Assembly: GCA_003030745.1 (NCBI GenBank) | Contig: PYVG01000025.1 | Span: 1 to 16,276 of the forward strand | Length of the DNA stretch: 16,276 nt | Direction: 5' to 3' | From: Pseudidiomarina aestuarii | GTDB lineage: Bacteria; Pseudomonadota; Gammaproteobacteria; Enterobacterales; Alteromonadaceae | Part shown: positions 7,261-15,932 of the stretch, in pieces | Position numbering within the stretch: position 1 is the first letter of the stretch | Layout: every line of letters begins with the position of its first letter | The notes under the pieces: model-generated | The model's database searches: none | Seen by the model: the letters and a program-made list of their open reading frames with translations, nothing else | Told to the model about the DNA's origin: nothing | Made by a program: the position numbers and the translations under genes

Positions 7261-8781
7261 TTGGAAACAGGTACGCTTATTTCATTAGCGCTCTATTTCA
7301 TAGCGATGCTAGGTATTGGTCTCTATGCCTATAAAACATCCACCGACGATGTATCCGGTTATATGCTCGGAGGCCGATCATTAGGCCCTGGTGTGACTGC
7401 TCTCAGTGCCGGCGCCTCAGATATGAGTGGCTGGATGCTGATGGGCCTACCCGGCGCCATTTACGTCTCTGGTGTTTCACAACTTTGGATAGCGGTCGGT
7501 CTCATTGTCGGTGCGTGGCTTAATTATTTAATCGTCGCGCCGCGACTGCGGATGTACACCGAGGTCGCAAACGACTCAATTACTATTCCTGATTTCTTCG
7601 CCAATCGATTCGACGATCGTTCGCGCGCTTTGCGGGTATTCTCATCACTCGTCATTATCGTGTTCTTTACCTTATATACCTCGGCCAGCTTGGTCGCCGG
7701 TGGTAAGTTGTTCGATAGCTCCTTTGGTATGGATTATAGTACGGGCCTCTGGGTCACGGCTGGGGTGGTTTGTGCTTATACCCTGTTCGGGGGCTTCTTA
7801 GCCGTGAGCATGACCGACTTCGTGCAAGGCTGTATCATGATCGTTGCTCTCGTCTTGGTACCTATTGTTGCGATCTTTGATCTCGGTGGTATGACGCAAG
7901 TTACCAGTACCGTACGTGATATCAATCCAGATTTTCTGAGTTTCTTTAGGGACGGAGCCATCGCCGACTCTATGGTGAACCAACTGTCGTTCCTCGGCAT
8001 CATTTCACTACTCGCCTGGGGCTTGGGATACTTTGGACAACCGCATATTATCGTTCGCTTTATGGCGATTCGTTCGGTGAAAGACATTCCTACTGCACGT
8101 CGTATTGGCGTGACGTGGATGGTAATTTCAATTATTGGTGCTATGGTGACGGGCTTTGTTGGGATCGCCTACGTTGCTGAAACGCGGATGACGCTTCCTG
8201 ATCCAGAGACGATTTTCATTATCTTCTCGCAGTTCCTGTTCCACCCGCTGATTGGTGGGTTCCTCTTAGCAGCAATTCTTGCGGCTATTATGAGCACCAT
8301 TTCATCGCAGTTGTTGGTCACATCGAGCTCGCTGACAGAAGATTTCTATAAAGCATTCTTACGTCGCGACGCATCTGATCGTGAACTCGTTCGAGTGGGG
8401 CGTATTTCAGTCTTGGTGGTCTCATTAGTCGCTATTTACTTAGCGTGGGATCCTGACTCGACTATTCTGGGTCTTGTTGCGAACGCTTGGGCTGGCTTTG
8501 GTGCTGCGTTTGGACCTGTGATCATTCTGAGCTTGTATTGGAAGCGTATGAATCGACACGGTGCTTTAGCAGGCATGCTGATTGGTGCAGCAACGGTTCT
8601 GTTCTGGATATACGCACCAGTGCTCGCGGATGGTCAAACGCTTTCGAGCGTTGTGTACGAAATCATCCCAGGATTTATTCTATGTACCTTTGCTATCGTG
8701 GTCGTCAGCTTACTAACTGCACCACCGATACAATCACAGCAAGATACTTTTGCAGAAATGGAAAAACGACTGAAGAACTAG
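7261..8781 (+). CDS. putP: Sodium/proline symporter PutP
   Basis: PutP imports proline with Na+ across the inner membrane (solute:sodium symporter family, LeuT-like fold). The 506-residue protein (E. coli 502) has about 13 hydrophobic segments. Family motifs are GGRSLGPGVTALSAGASDMSGW near 37-58 with the cation-site region around Asp54, GWGLGYFGQPHI, and MSTISSQLLVTSSSLTEDFYKAFLR. These correspond closely to remembered E. coli PutP, including the serine-rich segment that binds sodium. Translation must begin at TTG. Only 4 bp separate it from sapF, so it is probably the last gene of the pspF-sap operon. In E. coli putP is divergent from putA; here no putA is visible. In a marine bacterium proline uptake may serve osmoprotection or nutrition. 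A hairpin terminator follows. Confidence 0.94.
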   Translation: METGTLISLALYFIAMLGIGLYAYKTSTDDVSGYMLGGRSLGPGVTALSAGASDMSGWMLMGLPGAIYVSGVSQLWIAVGLIVGAWLNYLIVAPRLRMYTEVANDSITIPDFFANRFDDRSRALRVFSSLVIIVFFTLYTSASLVAGGKLFDSSFGMDYSTGLWVTAGVVCAYTLFGGFLAVSMTDFVQGCIMIVALVLVPIVAIFDLGGMTQVTSTVRDINPDFLSFFRDGAIADSMVNQLSFLGIISLLAWGLGYFGQPHIIVRFMAIRSVKDIPTARRIGVTWMVISIIGAMVTGFVGIAYVAETRMTLPDPETIFIIFSQFLFHPLIGGFLLAAILAAIMSTISSQLLVTSSSLTEDFYKAFLRRDASDRELVRVGRISVLVVSLVAIYLAWDPDSTILGLVANAWAGFGAAFGPVIILSLYWKRMNRHGALAGMLIGAATVLFWIYAPVLADGQTLSSVVYEIIPGFILCTFAIVVVSLLTAPPIQSQQDTFAEMEKRLKN

Positions 8782-8793
8782 TCTAGTAAGTAC

Positions 8794-8830
8794 AAAAAGG
8801 CCCAGATGTGATGAGCATCTGGGCTTTTTT
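8794..8830. terminator. Bidirectional intrinsic terminator between putP and rssA
   Basis: A 9-bp perfect stem (GCCCAGATG at 8800-8808 with CATCTGGGC at 8816-8824) encloses a 7-base loop. It is followed on the plus strand by six T (8825-8830) and preceded by five A (8794-8798), which become a T-run for the minus strand. It can therefore end both the pspF-sap-putP transcript and the convergent recA-rssA transcript. Confidence 0.92.
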
Positions 8831-8872
8831 GTGAACAATGAACGGTTAATAGAAAAAAGAAAAATAAGAAGG

Positions 8873-9886
8873 CTAGCCGCGGCGTTCAACGTATTGTGCC
8901 AACTCGTCCATGATAAAACTTTCCATTTTCATCGTTGTTTCATAGCCGACTTCAATGGCTTCAGTGCCTCGTTCAAACTCCAGCAATCCAATATGACCTA
9001 ACTTGGGCTGAATAAGAACATCCGGCGGATCACCGGCTATCCGTGCCTTGGTAATACGCTCCTGCATAATATCAATCGCACCCGACATGACACCTAACAT
9101 GCCAGGTGCCTTATGATCAGGACCATTAAACTTATCTTTGACAGAGTCCCAATATTGCGAACTGGTGCTAATGAAGTTTTTAAAGAAGCCTTCGTCATGG
9201 TCATTATCAGGCTCATTAGAATCCATCTCAGAAGGATTTGGAGCCTTTTGACCATGAATATCAGCCATTGGATTCACCTGCAAATGCGACTGTGGCGCAC
9301 GATGCTTTTTACGGGTTTCCACACCTGAGGTAGTCAATTGAGAATTCAAATGAACCGCAATCACAAAATCAGCTCCAAGCGCTCGACACAGGGAAACAGG
9401 AACAGGATTGACCAAAGCGCCATCCACCATCCAACGTCCTTCGTGAGCAGTTGGTGCCAAGAGTCCTGGCATGGCGCATGACGCACGTGCGGCATGGTAG
9501 ACGTCACCAGCTCGAATCCACACCTCGCGCCCCGTATACAAATCGGTCGCGACTGCACCAAAAGTCACCGGCAGATCTTCAATATCTACTGCACCGAAGC
9601 GCTCTCGAGCATGGCCGAATACTTTCTCACCTTGAATAATTCCGCCGTGGCTGATTCCGAAATCAAGCAAATTCCAAACCTGCCACCGCCCCATGTCTTG
9701 AACCCATTCTTCAAGTTCTTCTATGCGACCAGAAGCAAAACCGGCCCCCACTAGGGAGCCGATTGAAGTGCCAGCGACAATATTTACTTCGATCCCCATC
9801 TCTTGTAGTGCCTTTAAAACACCTATATGAGACCAGCCTCGCGCAGCTCCTGAACCTAGAGCTACGGCTACTTTCGCGTATTGCAT
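8873..9886 (-). CDS. rssA: RssA-type patatin-like phospholipase family protein
   Basis: This is a serine hydrolase of the patatin fold with a Ser-Asp dyad. The oxyanion segment GSGAARGWSH is at 11-20, the nucleophile elbow GTSIG at 39-43 (Ser41), and the second catalytic motif VDGALVNP with Asp155. Residues 1-180 and the C-terminal AGDPPDVLIQP match E. coli RssA (about 301 residues) closely, so the rssA name is reasonable, although its substrate is unknown. At 337 residues it is longer. The excess lies in a polar, low-complexity stretch of about residues 184-250 rich in Asn, Asp, Ser, Pro and His. In E. coli rssA neighbours rssB, the RpoS proteolysis adaptor; here it follows recA by 13 bp, with no terminator seen between, and no rssB is visible. 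The start ATG has only a weak GAG ribosome site. Confidence 0.88.
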   Translation of the reverse strand: MQYAKVAVALGSGAARGWSHIGVLKALQEMGIEVNIVAGTSIGSLVGAGFASGRIEELEEWVQDMGRWQVWNLLDFGISHGGIIQGEKVFGHARERFGAVDIEDLPVTFGAVATDLYTGREVWIRAGDVYHAARASCAMPGLLAPTAHEGRWMVDGALVNPVPVSLCRALGADFVIAVHLNSQLTTSGVETRKKHRAPQSHLQVNPMADIHGQKAPNPSEMDSNEPDNDHDEGFFKNFISTSSQYWDSVKDKFNGPDHKAPGMLGVMSGAIDIMQERITKARIAGDPPDVLIQPKLGHIGLLEFERGTEAIEVGYETTMKMESFIMDELAQYVERRG

Positions 9887-9899
9887 GTTACTCAGTCCA

Positions 9900-10967
9900 T
9901 TAAATTAAATCGTCATCCATTAAATCTACATCATCTGCAGCCGATGTGGTATCCACAGCTTTCTTTTCACCTTTCACTGGCTTCGCTAGGAGCTGCTCAC
10001 GAATCAGACCTTCGATTTCTTGTGCAATCTTAGTGTTCTCGGACAAAAATTTGATCGAGTTGGCTTTACCTTGACCAATTTTATCGCCCTTGTAGCTATA
10101 CCAAGCACCTGATTTATCGACGATCTTCTGCTTGACGCCTAAATCAATCAACTCGCCCTCTTTCGAGATACCTGAGCCGTACATGATTTGGAATTCAGCT
10201 TGCTTGAACGGTGGCGCAACTTTGTTTTTAACAACCTTCACTCGGGTCTCGTTACCTACCACCTCGTCACCTTCTTTCACCGCACCAATGCGACGAATGT
10301 CCAGACGAACTGACGAGTAGAATTTCAGCGCGTTCCCGCCTGTGGTTGTTTCTGGATTCCCAAACATCACACCAATTTTCATCCGAATTTGGTTGATGAA
10401 AATACACATGCTGTTTGATTTTTTGATATTCGCCGTCAACTTCCGTAACGCTTGTGACATCAGTCGTGCCTGAAGGCCCACATGACTATCACCCATATCG
10501 CCTTCAATTTCTGCTTTCGGCGTTAATGCGGCAACCGAGTCGACAATCACAATATCAACTGCTCCAGAGCGCACTAACATATCGCAAATCTCGAGTGCTT
10601 GTTCACCGGTGTCCGGCTGTGAAATCAATAAGTCCGCAACATTGACGCCGAGCTTCTCTGCATAAATTGGATCTAACGCATGCTCAGCATCAACAAACGC
10701 ACAGGTTTTCCCTTTCTTCTGGGCTTCTGCAATAACCTGCAAAGTTAAGGTCGTTTTACCACTCGACTCAGGACCATATATCTCTACCACTCGACCAAAC
10801 GGTAAACCGCCGATACCCAACGCAATATCGAGACTGAGTGAACCGGTTGATACCGCCTCAATATCTAACGTTTGGTTGTCTCCCAAACGCATAATCGACC
10901 CTTTACCAAATTGACGTTCAATTTGACTTAATGCTGCGTCTAAAGCTTTTTGTTTATCGTTGCTCAT
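9900..10967 (-). CDS. recA: RecA recombinase / SOS coprotease
   Basis: RecA forms filaments on single-stranded DNA, catalyses strand exchange and stimulates LexA self-cleavage. The 355-residue protein (E. coli 353) has Walker A GPESSGKT at 65-72, Walker [11 protein letters not shown], the L1 loop around [18 protein letters not shown], the L2 loop [22 protein letters not shown], and the acidic C-terminal tail [12 protein letters not shown] set the start at 10967 ([24 protein letters not shown]), which aligns with E. coli. The reading frame stays open upstream to 11090, but that extension crosses the promoter and LexA box. Its promoter and operator lie 33-60 bp upstream. It is followed by rssA instead of the more usual recX. 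Confidence 0.98.
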   Translation of the reverse strand: MSNDKQKALDAALSQIERQFGKGSIMRLGDNQTLDIEAVSTGSLSLDIALGIGGLPFGRVVEIYGPESSGKTTLTLQVIAEAQKKGKTCAFVDAEHALDPIYAEKLGVNVADLLISQPDTGEQALEICDMLVRSGAVDIVIVDSVAALTPKAEIEGDMGDSHVGLQARLMSQALRKLTANIKKSNSMCIFINQIRMKIGVMFGNPETTTGGNALKFYSSVRLDIRRIGAVKEGDEVVGNETRVKVVKNKVAPPFKQAEFQIMYGSGISKEGELIDLGVKQKIVDKSGAWYSYKGDKIGQGKANSIKFLSENTKIAQEIEGLIREQLLAKPVKGEKKAVDTTSAADDVDLMDDDLI

Positions 10968-10999
10968 GATAGTGTCCGTGTTGTTGAGACGTTGATTTG

Positions 11000-11027
11000 A
11001 GTATACTGTATTTTTATACAGTATCAA
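11000..11027 (-). promoter_or_regulatory. recA promoter (-35 TTGATA, -10 TATACT)
   Basis: On the minus strand TTGATA (11027-11022) and TATACT (11005-11000) are separated by 16 bp. The whole spacer is the LexA operator, the same architecture as the E. coli recA promoter. Transcription would start around 10993, giving a leader of roughly 25 bases before the recA ATG. The -35 element is inside pncC codons. Confidence 0.9.
11006..11021 (-). promoter_or_regulatory. LexA (SOS) box of recA
   Basis: CTGT-N8-ACAG; the symmetry extends to TACTG...CAGTA over 11004-11023. On the minus strand the spacer is ATAAAAAT, very close to the gammaproteobacterial LexA consensus with its alternating AT core. LexA bound here would cover the spacer between the -35 and -10 elements. 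The pncC stop codon TAA (11014-11016) lies inside it. Confidence 0.95.
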
Positions 11028-11505
11028 GTATTTTTTTATACCCCTGTAATGCTTCCTCAATCGTGGCTTGTCGCACCGCCTCGCGGTCACCTGGGAAAAC
11101 CTTCGACCAAGTCACACACTGGTCTGCCCAAGCCAACCCGAACCAAACTAAGCCTACGGGTTTTTCTGCAGTGCCGCCATCCGGTCCGGCGATACCGGTT
11201 ACAGCGATAGCACAGTCCACCTGCGTACGCTCTAGTGCTCCTAGTGCCATGGCTGCGGCCACTTCACTCGATACGGCACCAAACCGCTGAAGGTCTTCGG
11301 CAGGAACGCCTAACAGCCGTTGCTTCAGTTCATTACTGTAGGTAATCAAGCCACCCTCGAGCCATGCAGAGCTACCTGCTATGGCGCTAATAGCATAGCC
11401 GATTCCTCCGGCTGAACAGGATTCAGCGGTGGCCACTCGCCAGTTTTTTTGTTGCAGCCACAGCCCGAATTGCGCTGCTAATTCTGTTGTGGATTGTGCT
11501 AACAT
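11014..11505 (-). CDS. pncC: Nicotinamide-nucleotide amidase PncC (CinA C-terminal domain protein)
   Basis: PncC deamidates nicotinamide mononucleotide to nicotinate mononucleotide, returning it to NAD synthesis. This stand-alone CinA C-terminal domain is 163 residues, like E. coli PncC (165). Family motifs are AESCSAG at 27-33 (predicted catalytic serine region), IAGSSAW 42-48, TYSNELK 55-61, GAVS, and GIAGPDGG followed by KPVG. I chose the ATG at 11505. A TTG at 11517 in the same frame would add four residues but abuts the GGAG directly, leaving no spacing. The N-terminal molybdopterin-binding domain of full CinA is absent. The gene ends inside the recA operator and runs in the same direction as recA, so read-through into recA is possible. 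It is divergent from mutS across about 50 bp with no promoter I can assign confidently. Confidence 0.92.
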   Translation of the reverse strand: MLAQSTTELAAQFGLWLQQKNWRVATAESCSAGGIGYAISAIAGSSAWLEGGLITYSNELKQRLLGVPAEDLQRFGAVSSEVAAAMALGALERTQVDCAIAVTGIAGPDGGTAEKPVGLVWFGLAWADQCVTWSKVFPGDREAVRQATIEEALQGYKKILDTV

Positions 11506-11555
11506 GACACCATTCAACTCCGCGGATAATCGACTCTATACGGATAATAACAGGC

Positions 11556-14126
11556 ATGTCGAACGCTACAACACCAGCTTCAAATTTTTCATCGCATACA
11601 CCCATGATGCAACAATATCTGCGCATCAAAGCAGAGCATCCTGACACTTTATTGTTCTATCGGATGGGTGATTTCTACGAATTATTCTATGCCGATGCAC
11701 AACGAGCTGCCCAGTTACTCGATATTTCCCTGACCAAACGCGGTGCCAGTAATGGCCAGCCAATTCCCATGGCTGGCGTCCCCTATCATGCCGCGGAAGG
11801 CTACCTTGCTCGACTCTTGCAGTTAGGTGAATCTGTCGCAATCTGCGAGCAAATTGGTGACCCTGCCACCAGCAAAGGGCCAGTGGAGCGGCAAGTGGTT
11901 CGCATTCTGACTCCGGGGACGCTGACGGATGAAGCTCTGCTGAACGAAGATGAAGATCAACCGTTGGTGGCCATTCAGCCACATGCAGACGGACTAGCCA
12001 TCGCATCACTAACCATGGCTAACGGTCGCTTCACCATTGTTGAAGTGAACAGCCTCGATGAAGGCCGCGCAGAACTTGAACGTTTGCATCCGGCCGAACT
12101 GCTCTATCCAGATACCTGGGAATTACCGGCTACCTTGCAGCTACGTTGCTGCTTGCGCCGTCGTCCCGATTGGGAGTTTGATCGAGATACCGCACAAGCA
12201 CTGCTCAAGCGGCAATTTCAAGTACAACATCTGGATGGTTTTGATGTAAGCCATCTTCCTGCAGCTTTGGGTTCTGCAGGCGCTTTATTGAGCTATGTTC
12301 GGACCACCCAGCGTGGTGCGCTGCCGCATATTCAGTCGATTGTTGCCGAACATTTACACGATACCATTATGCTCGACGCGACAACTCGTCGAAACTTAGA
12401 GATCGTGGATTCGTTGAGCGGTCAGCCAACAGCGCTGGTCGATGTCCTCAACCAAACGCACACAGCGATGGGCGGACGATTATTACGACGCTGGTTGCAA
12501 CGGCCACTGCGAAATCATCGCCATTTACAAACTCGTTACGACGCAGTCTCAGCATTACAACAGCTACCCGCAGCAACACTCCAAGAATCACTCCGTGCTA
12601 TTGGTGATCTAGAGCGGGTTCTCACCCGGGTTGCCTTACGTACCGCGAGACCCCGTGATTTAACGCGGATACGAGCGGCGTTCACGGCATTACCCGACTT
12701 GCACCATCAATTAGCGACGCCAGCACTAGAGCATTGGCATCAAGCAATGTCGCTACAACCTGACTTGGTTGCTTTACTCGAGCGTGCACTCGTTGACCAA
12801 CCACCGCAGCTGATTCGTGATGGTGGCGTGATTGCTGATGGCTATGACGACGAACTTGATGAGCAACGCGGTCTCGCTGCTGGAGCCACTGATTTTCTGC
12901 AACATATTGAGCAACGTGAGCGCGCGCGAACGGGAATTCATACATTGAAGGTGGGCTACAACCGTGTGCATGGCTATTACCTCGAGGCAAGTCGCGCAGC
13001 TAGCCATCAAATCCCAGCAGATTACCAACGCCGACAAACCCTGAAGAATGCCGAGCGGTATATCATTCCGGAACTCAAAACCTACGAGGATAAAGTACTG
13101 CAGAGTCAAAGCCGCGCCTTGGCCCGAGAAAAATGGTTGTATGAACAACTCCTCGAGCGCATTGCTGAGCCTTTGCCACAGCTGCAACAAACCGCACAGG
13201 CCATTGCCGAAATTGACGTCCTCAACAGCTTTGCGAGGCAAGCTGAAGAATACCATTATGTAGCCCCAGAGCTCACCGCAGAAGCAACAACCATTCAGAT
13301 ACGTCGTGGTCGTCATTCGGTTATCGAGACGGTGAGTTCAGAACCTTTCATCGCCAATGATGCGGATTTATCGTCAAACCAGCGGTTGCTGTTGATTACC
13401 GGCCCTAATATGGGTGGTAAATCAACGTACATGCGGCAAATAGCATTGCTCACTATCATGGCGCACTGTGGGAGTTTTGTGCCTGCGGAAGCTGCCTCAT
13501 TTGGTCCTATTGACCGTATTTTCACCCGTATTGGCGCCTCTGATGATTTAGCTTCTGGGCGTTCTACGTTTATGGTGGAAATGACTGAGGCCGCGACGAT
13601 TTTGCACAATGCAACCGCACAAAGCTTGGTTTTAATGGATGAAATTGGCCGTGGCACCTCTACCTATGATGGTTTAGCACTGGCATGGGCTTGCGCAGAA
13701 ACACTACTGCAAAAAAATCGGGCGCTCACACTATTTGCTACGCATTACTTTGAGTTAACGCAAACGGTTGGGGCGGAAAACGGTGCTGTAAACTTGCATG
13801 TGGAAGCCGTTGAACACGGTGATTCCATTGCCTTTAAACATCAAGTCGTCAAGGGCGCGGCGAGTAAAAGTTTTGGCGTTCATGTGGCACAGCTGGCGGG
13901 TATTCCAAAAGCTGTCATTGTCGGAGCCCGGAAGCATCTCCAAACGTTGGAGGAGAAGTCTTTAGCAGCTGTGCCAACACCAACGCAGCAGCCCAAACAG
14001 CAGGTAACACATCCTGTAGTTCAGGCTCTGCAGGAACTCAACATCAACGAGCTGACACCATTAGCCGCTTTACAGCAACTCGAGCTCTTACAGCGCCTGG
14101 CGACGGAACAGCAACGAGATGATTAG
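11556..14126 (+). CDS. mutS: DNA mismatch repair protein MutS
   Basis: MutS detects mismatches and small loops and recruits MutL. The 856-residue protein (E. coli 853) is full length. The mismatch-wedge motif is GDFYELF with Phe40 and Glu42. Connector, lever and clamp regions follow; the ATPase has Walker [10 protein letters not shown] at 616-624 and Walker [15 protein letters not shown] with Asp695-Glu696. The short C-terminal helical region ([25 protein letters not shown]) resembles the tetramerisation tail of E. coli MutS. I do not see an obvious clamp-binding QMSLL-like motif in the Gln/Pro/Thr-rich stretch before it. The start gives [22 protein letters not shown], in register with E. coli, although only a weak AGG precedes it. 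The stop is 4 bp from that of the convergent rpoS. Confidence 0.98.
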   Translation: MSNATTPASNFSSHTPMMQQYLRIKAEHPDTLLFYRMGDFYELFYADAQRAAQLLDISLTKRGASNGQPIPMAGVPYHAAEGYLARLLQLGESVAICEQIGDPATSKGPVERQVVRILTPGTLTDEALLNEDEDQPLVAIQPHADGLAIASLTMANGRFTIVEVNSLDEGRAELERLHPAELLYPDTWELPATLQLRCCLRRRPDWEFDRDTAQALLKRQFQVQHLDGFDVSHLPAALGSAGALLSYVRTTQRGALPHIQSIVAEHLHDTIMLDATTRRNLEIVDSLSGQPTALVDVLNQTHTAMGGRLLRRWLQRPLRNHRHLQTRYDAVSALQQLPAATLQESLRAIGDLERVLTRVALRTARPRDLTRIRAAFTALPDLHHQLATPALEHWHQAMSLQPDLVALLERALVDQPPQLIRDGGVIADGYDDELDEQRGLAAGATDFLQHIEQRERARTGIHTLKVGYNRVHGYYLEASRAASHQIPADYQRRQTLKNAERYIIPELKTYEDKVLQSQSRALAREKWLYEQLLERIAEPLPQLQQTAQAIAEIDVLNSFARQAEEYHYVAPELTAEATTIQIRRGRHSVIETVSSEPFIANDADLSSNQRLLLITGPNMGGKSTYMRQIALLTIMAHCGSFVPAEAASFGPIDRIFTRIGASDDLASGRSTFMVEMTEAATILHNATAQSLVLMDEIGRGTSTYDGLALAWACAETLLQKNRALTLFATHYFELTQTVGAENGAVNLHVEAVEHGDSIAFKHQVVKGAASKSFGVHVAQLAGIPKAVIVGARKHLQTLEEKSLAAVPTPTQQPKQQVTHPVVQALQELNINELTPLAALQQLELLQRLATEQQRDD

Positions 14127-14130
14127 AAAA

Positions 14131-15105
14131 TCAGTTCCGATGAAACAGCGCGTCCAAGCTTAAACCTTGTTGCCGCAGCATATCGCGTAATCGACGCAGC
14201 GCTTCAACCTGAATCTGTCTGACCCGTTCACGAGTGAGGCCAATTTCTCGACCAACATCTTCTAGAGTTGCAGGCTCGTGCCCCATTAAGCCGAATCGAC
14301 GGGCCAGCACTTCACGTTGTTTGGTGTTTAAATTGGCCAGCCAATCGATAATATGTTCGCGGAGGTCGTTATCTTGCAGCACCCCCTCCGGACCGAAGTC
14401 GTTCTCATCAGATAACATATCGACCAAAGCTTTGTCATTGTCACTTCCACCCATGGGTGTATCAACTGACGACACGCGTTCATTCAGTCGTAGCATCCGG
14501 CTGACTTCTGCTACCGAGACATCCATTTTGGCTGCAATGTCCTCAGCGGTTGGCTCATGGTCAAGGGTATGGGCTAGTTCGCGCGAAGCACGCAGGTAAG
14601 AATTAAGCTCTTTCACCACATGAATAGGGAGGCGGATAGTACGGGTTTGATTCATGATGGCACGTTCGATGGTCTGCCGAATCCACCAAGTCGCGTATGT
14701 TGAAAAACGAAATCCACGCTCTGGATCAAATTTCTCGACAGCACGAATGAGACCTAAATTACCCTCTTCGACTAGATCAAGTAATGCCAAGCCACGGTTA
14801 GTATAGCGTCGAGCAATTTTTACTACTAAGCGCAAATTGCTCTCGATCATTCGCGCGCGCGCCTTCGCATCACCTTTACGTGCCAAGCGAGAAAAATAAA
14901 CTTCTTCCTCCGCGGTCAATAACGGCGAAAACCCTATTTCGCTCAGATACAACTGTGTTGCATCCATCTTCCGTTGATTGTTGACTCGACTCGCAATAAT
15001 TTCGTCGAACTCACTCTCATCGTCAGACTCAGCTTCAGCCTGCTGCATTGCAGACGTCAGGTCTTGTTCATCGATATCCTCGATGTCATCTTGACTTCGA
15101 CTCAT
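14131..15105 (-). CDS. rpoS: Stationary-phase/general stress sigma factor RpoS
   Basis: RpoS directs RNA polymerase to stationary-phase and stress genes. The 324-residue protein (E. coli 330) has region 1.2 ([21 protein letters not shown], about 48-68), region 2 (about 85-155, with [24 protein letters not shown]), region 3 (about 160-240) and the region 4 helix-turn-helix ([26 protein letters not shown], about 282-307). The short acidic N-terminus and SVDTPMGG separate it from RpoD. In the turnover element recognised by RssB in E. coli (K173, E174, V177), Lys165 and Glu166 are kept but the valine position is Ser169. The ATG shares four bases (ATGA) with the nlpD stop, and a run of six G (15110-15115) is the likely ribosome site. 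It is convergent with mutS. Confidence 0.97.
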   Translation of the reverse strand: MSRSQDDIEDIDEQDLTSAMQQAEAESDDESEFDEIIASRVNNQRKMDATQLYLSEIGFSPLLTAEEEVYFSRLARKGDAKARARMIESNLRLVVKIARRYTNRGLALLDLVEEGNLGLIRAVEKFDPERGFRFSTYATWWIRQTIERAIMNQTRTIRLPIHVVKELNSYLRASRELAHTLDHEPTAEDIAAKMDVSVAEVSRMLRLNERVSSVDTPMGGSDNDKALVDMLSDENDFGPEGVLQDNDLREHIIDWLANLNTKQREVLARRFGLMGHEPATLEDVGREIGLTRERVRQIQVEALRRLRDMLRQQGLSLDALFHRN

Positions 15106-15932
15106 TGTGCCCCCCGAGGCAAATAATGCCTTGGATTTACCGACTTTCCACGGAATCTAACTTCGAAATGAAGTTTGACGCGCTCCGCGTCGGTGTCCCC
15201 CATTTTGGCAATTTCATCACCCACCTGCACCCACTGTTGCTCTTTGACGAGCAATTCTGAATTATGAGCGTAGGCCGTTATGTAATCATCGTTATGTTTC
15301 AAAATGATTAAATTGCCGTATCCCTTCAACGCATTGCCAGCATAAACCACTTTACCTGCAGCAGCAGCGAGGACGGAATCACCTTTAGCTCCGCCAAAAT
15401 CTAAACCTTTATTACCAGCCTCGGTCGTTGAGAATTCTCGGATAACCGAACCAGATGCAGGCCAGCGCCAAACAATGTCTTTACTGGCTGGAAGTACTTC
15501 TACAGGCTTAGGTAATACCTTTGGTTTGCTAATATTTTGTTTATTTTTAACATCAACATACTCTTTATTCGTTGCTGAATCAACGGTCTTAGGGGGAGAT
15601 TTTAGCGCTGAACGGTCGACTTCTTGCGCTGGTTGACGGCTGGATTTTAAGCGAAGTTCTTGTCCTGGATAGATCAAATACGGGTCGGCTAGCTGATTGA
15701 GGCGCGCCAATTCACGCACGTCTAAATTGGCACGAAATGCGATGGAATAAAGGGTGTCACCGCGCACGACCGTATACGTCGGTGCGGCTAGGGACGCGCG
15801 TTCATAGTCATGAATAGACGAGCCGGTGTACACGCTTTTGACCGGTGCAGCATCCTCTCTCTGCGCGCAGCCGACTCCAGTCAGCACGCACATCGCAGTA
15901 ATCAGAAGGGTTCTCTTAACGTGTCCATACAT
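15102..15932 (-). CDS. nlpD: NlpD, LysM/degenerate-LytM lipoprotein (amidase activator)
   Basis: NlpD is an outer-membrane lipoprotein that activates the cell-division amidase AmiC. From the ATG at 15932 (276 residues) it has a signal peptide with the lipobox VLTGVGC (Cys22). A LysM peptidoglycan-binding domain follows at about 52-95 ([14 protein letters not shown]...YPGQELRL), then a Lys/Pro-rich linker and a C-terminal LytM/M23 domain (about 155-272). The metal ligands are degenerate: the first histidine is Asn174 (NKGLD) and the HxH motif is KLH (Lys253). It therefore should not cleave peptidoglycan itself, as is known for NlpD. An in-frame TTG at 15938 would add two residues; no strong ribosome site is seen for either. 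It overlaps yqaA by 17 bases upstream and rpoS by 4 downstream. In E. coli the main rpoS promoter lies inside nlpD; I could not pinpoint one here. Confidence 0.94.
   Translation of the reverse strand: MYGHVKRTLLITAMCVLTGVGCAQREDAAPVKSVYTGSSIHDYERASLAAPTYTVVRGDTLYSIAFRANLDVRELARLNQLADPYLIYPGQELRLKSSRQPAQEVDRSALKSPPKTVDSATNKEYVDVKNKQNISKPKVLPKPVEVLPASKDIVWRWPASGSVIREFSTTEAGNKGLDFGGAKGDSVLAAAAGKVVYAGNALKGYGNLIILKHNDDYITAYAHNSELLVKEQQWVQVGDEIAKMGDTDAERVKLHFEVRFRGKSVNPRHYLPRGAQ
15110..15115 (-). promoter_or_regulatory. Ribosome binding site of rpoS inside nlpD
   Basis: On the minus strand a G6 run stands 4 bases before the rpoS ATG, within the last codons of nlpD (Arg-Gly-Ala-Gln). There is no intergenic spacer, so translation of nlpD passes over this site. 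Confidence 0.55.

Noticed and set aside
7776..8087. 103-residue minus-strand frame opposite putP
   Set aside because: Antisense shadow of a conserved membrane protein with no family resemblance.
10968..11090. N-terminal extension of recA (41 extra residues in the open frame)
   Set aside because: It crosses the recA promoter and LexA box and does not align with RecA; the start at 10967 fits the family.
11506..11555. Possible divergent promoters for pncC and mutS (for example GATAAT at 11525-11530)
   Set aside because: No -35 hexamer at proper spacing could be found, so I did not list a promoter.
12774..13316. 180-residue open frame on the minus strand opposite mutS
   Set aside because: It lies wholly inside the conserved mutS coding region, has no recognisable domain and no ribosome site, so it is a shadow frame.
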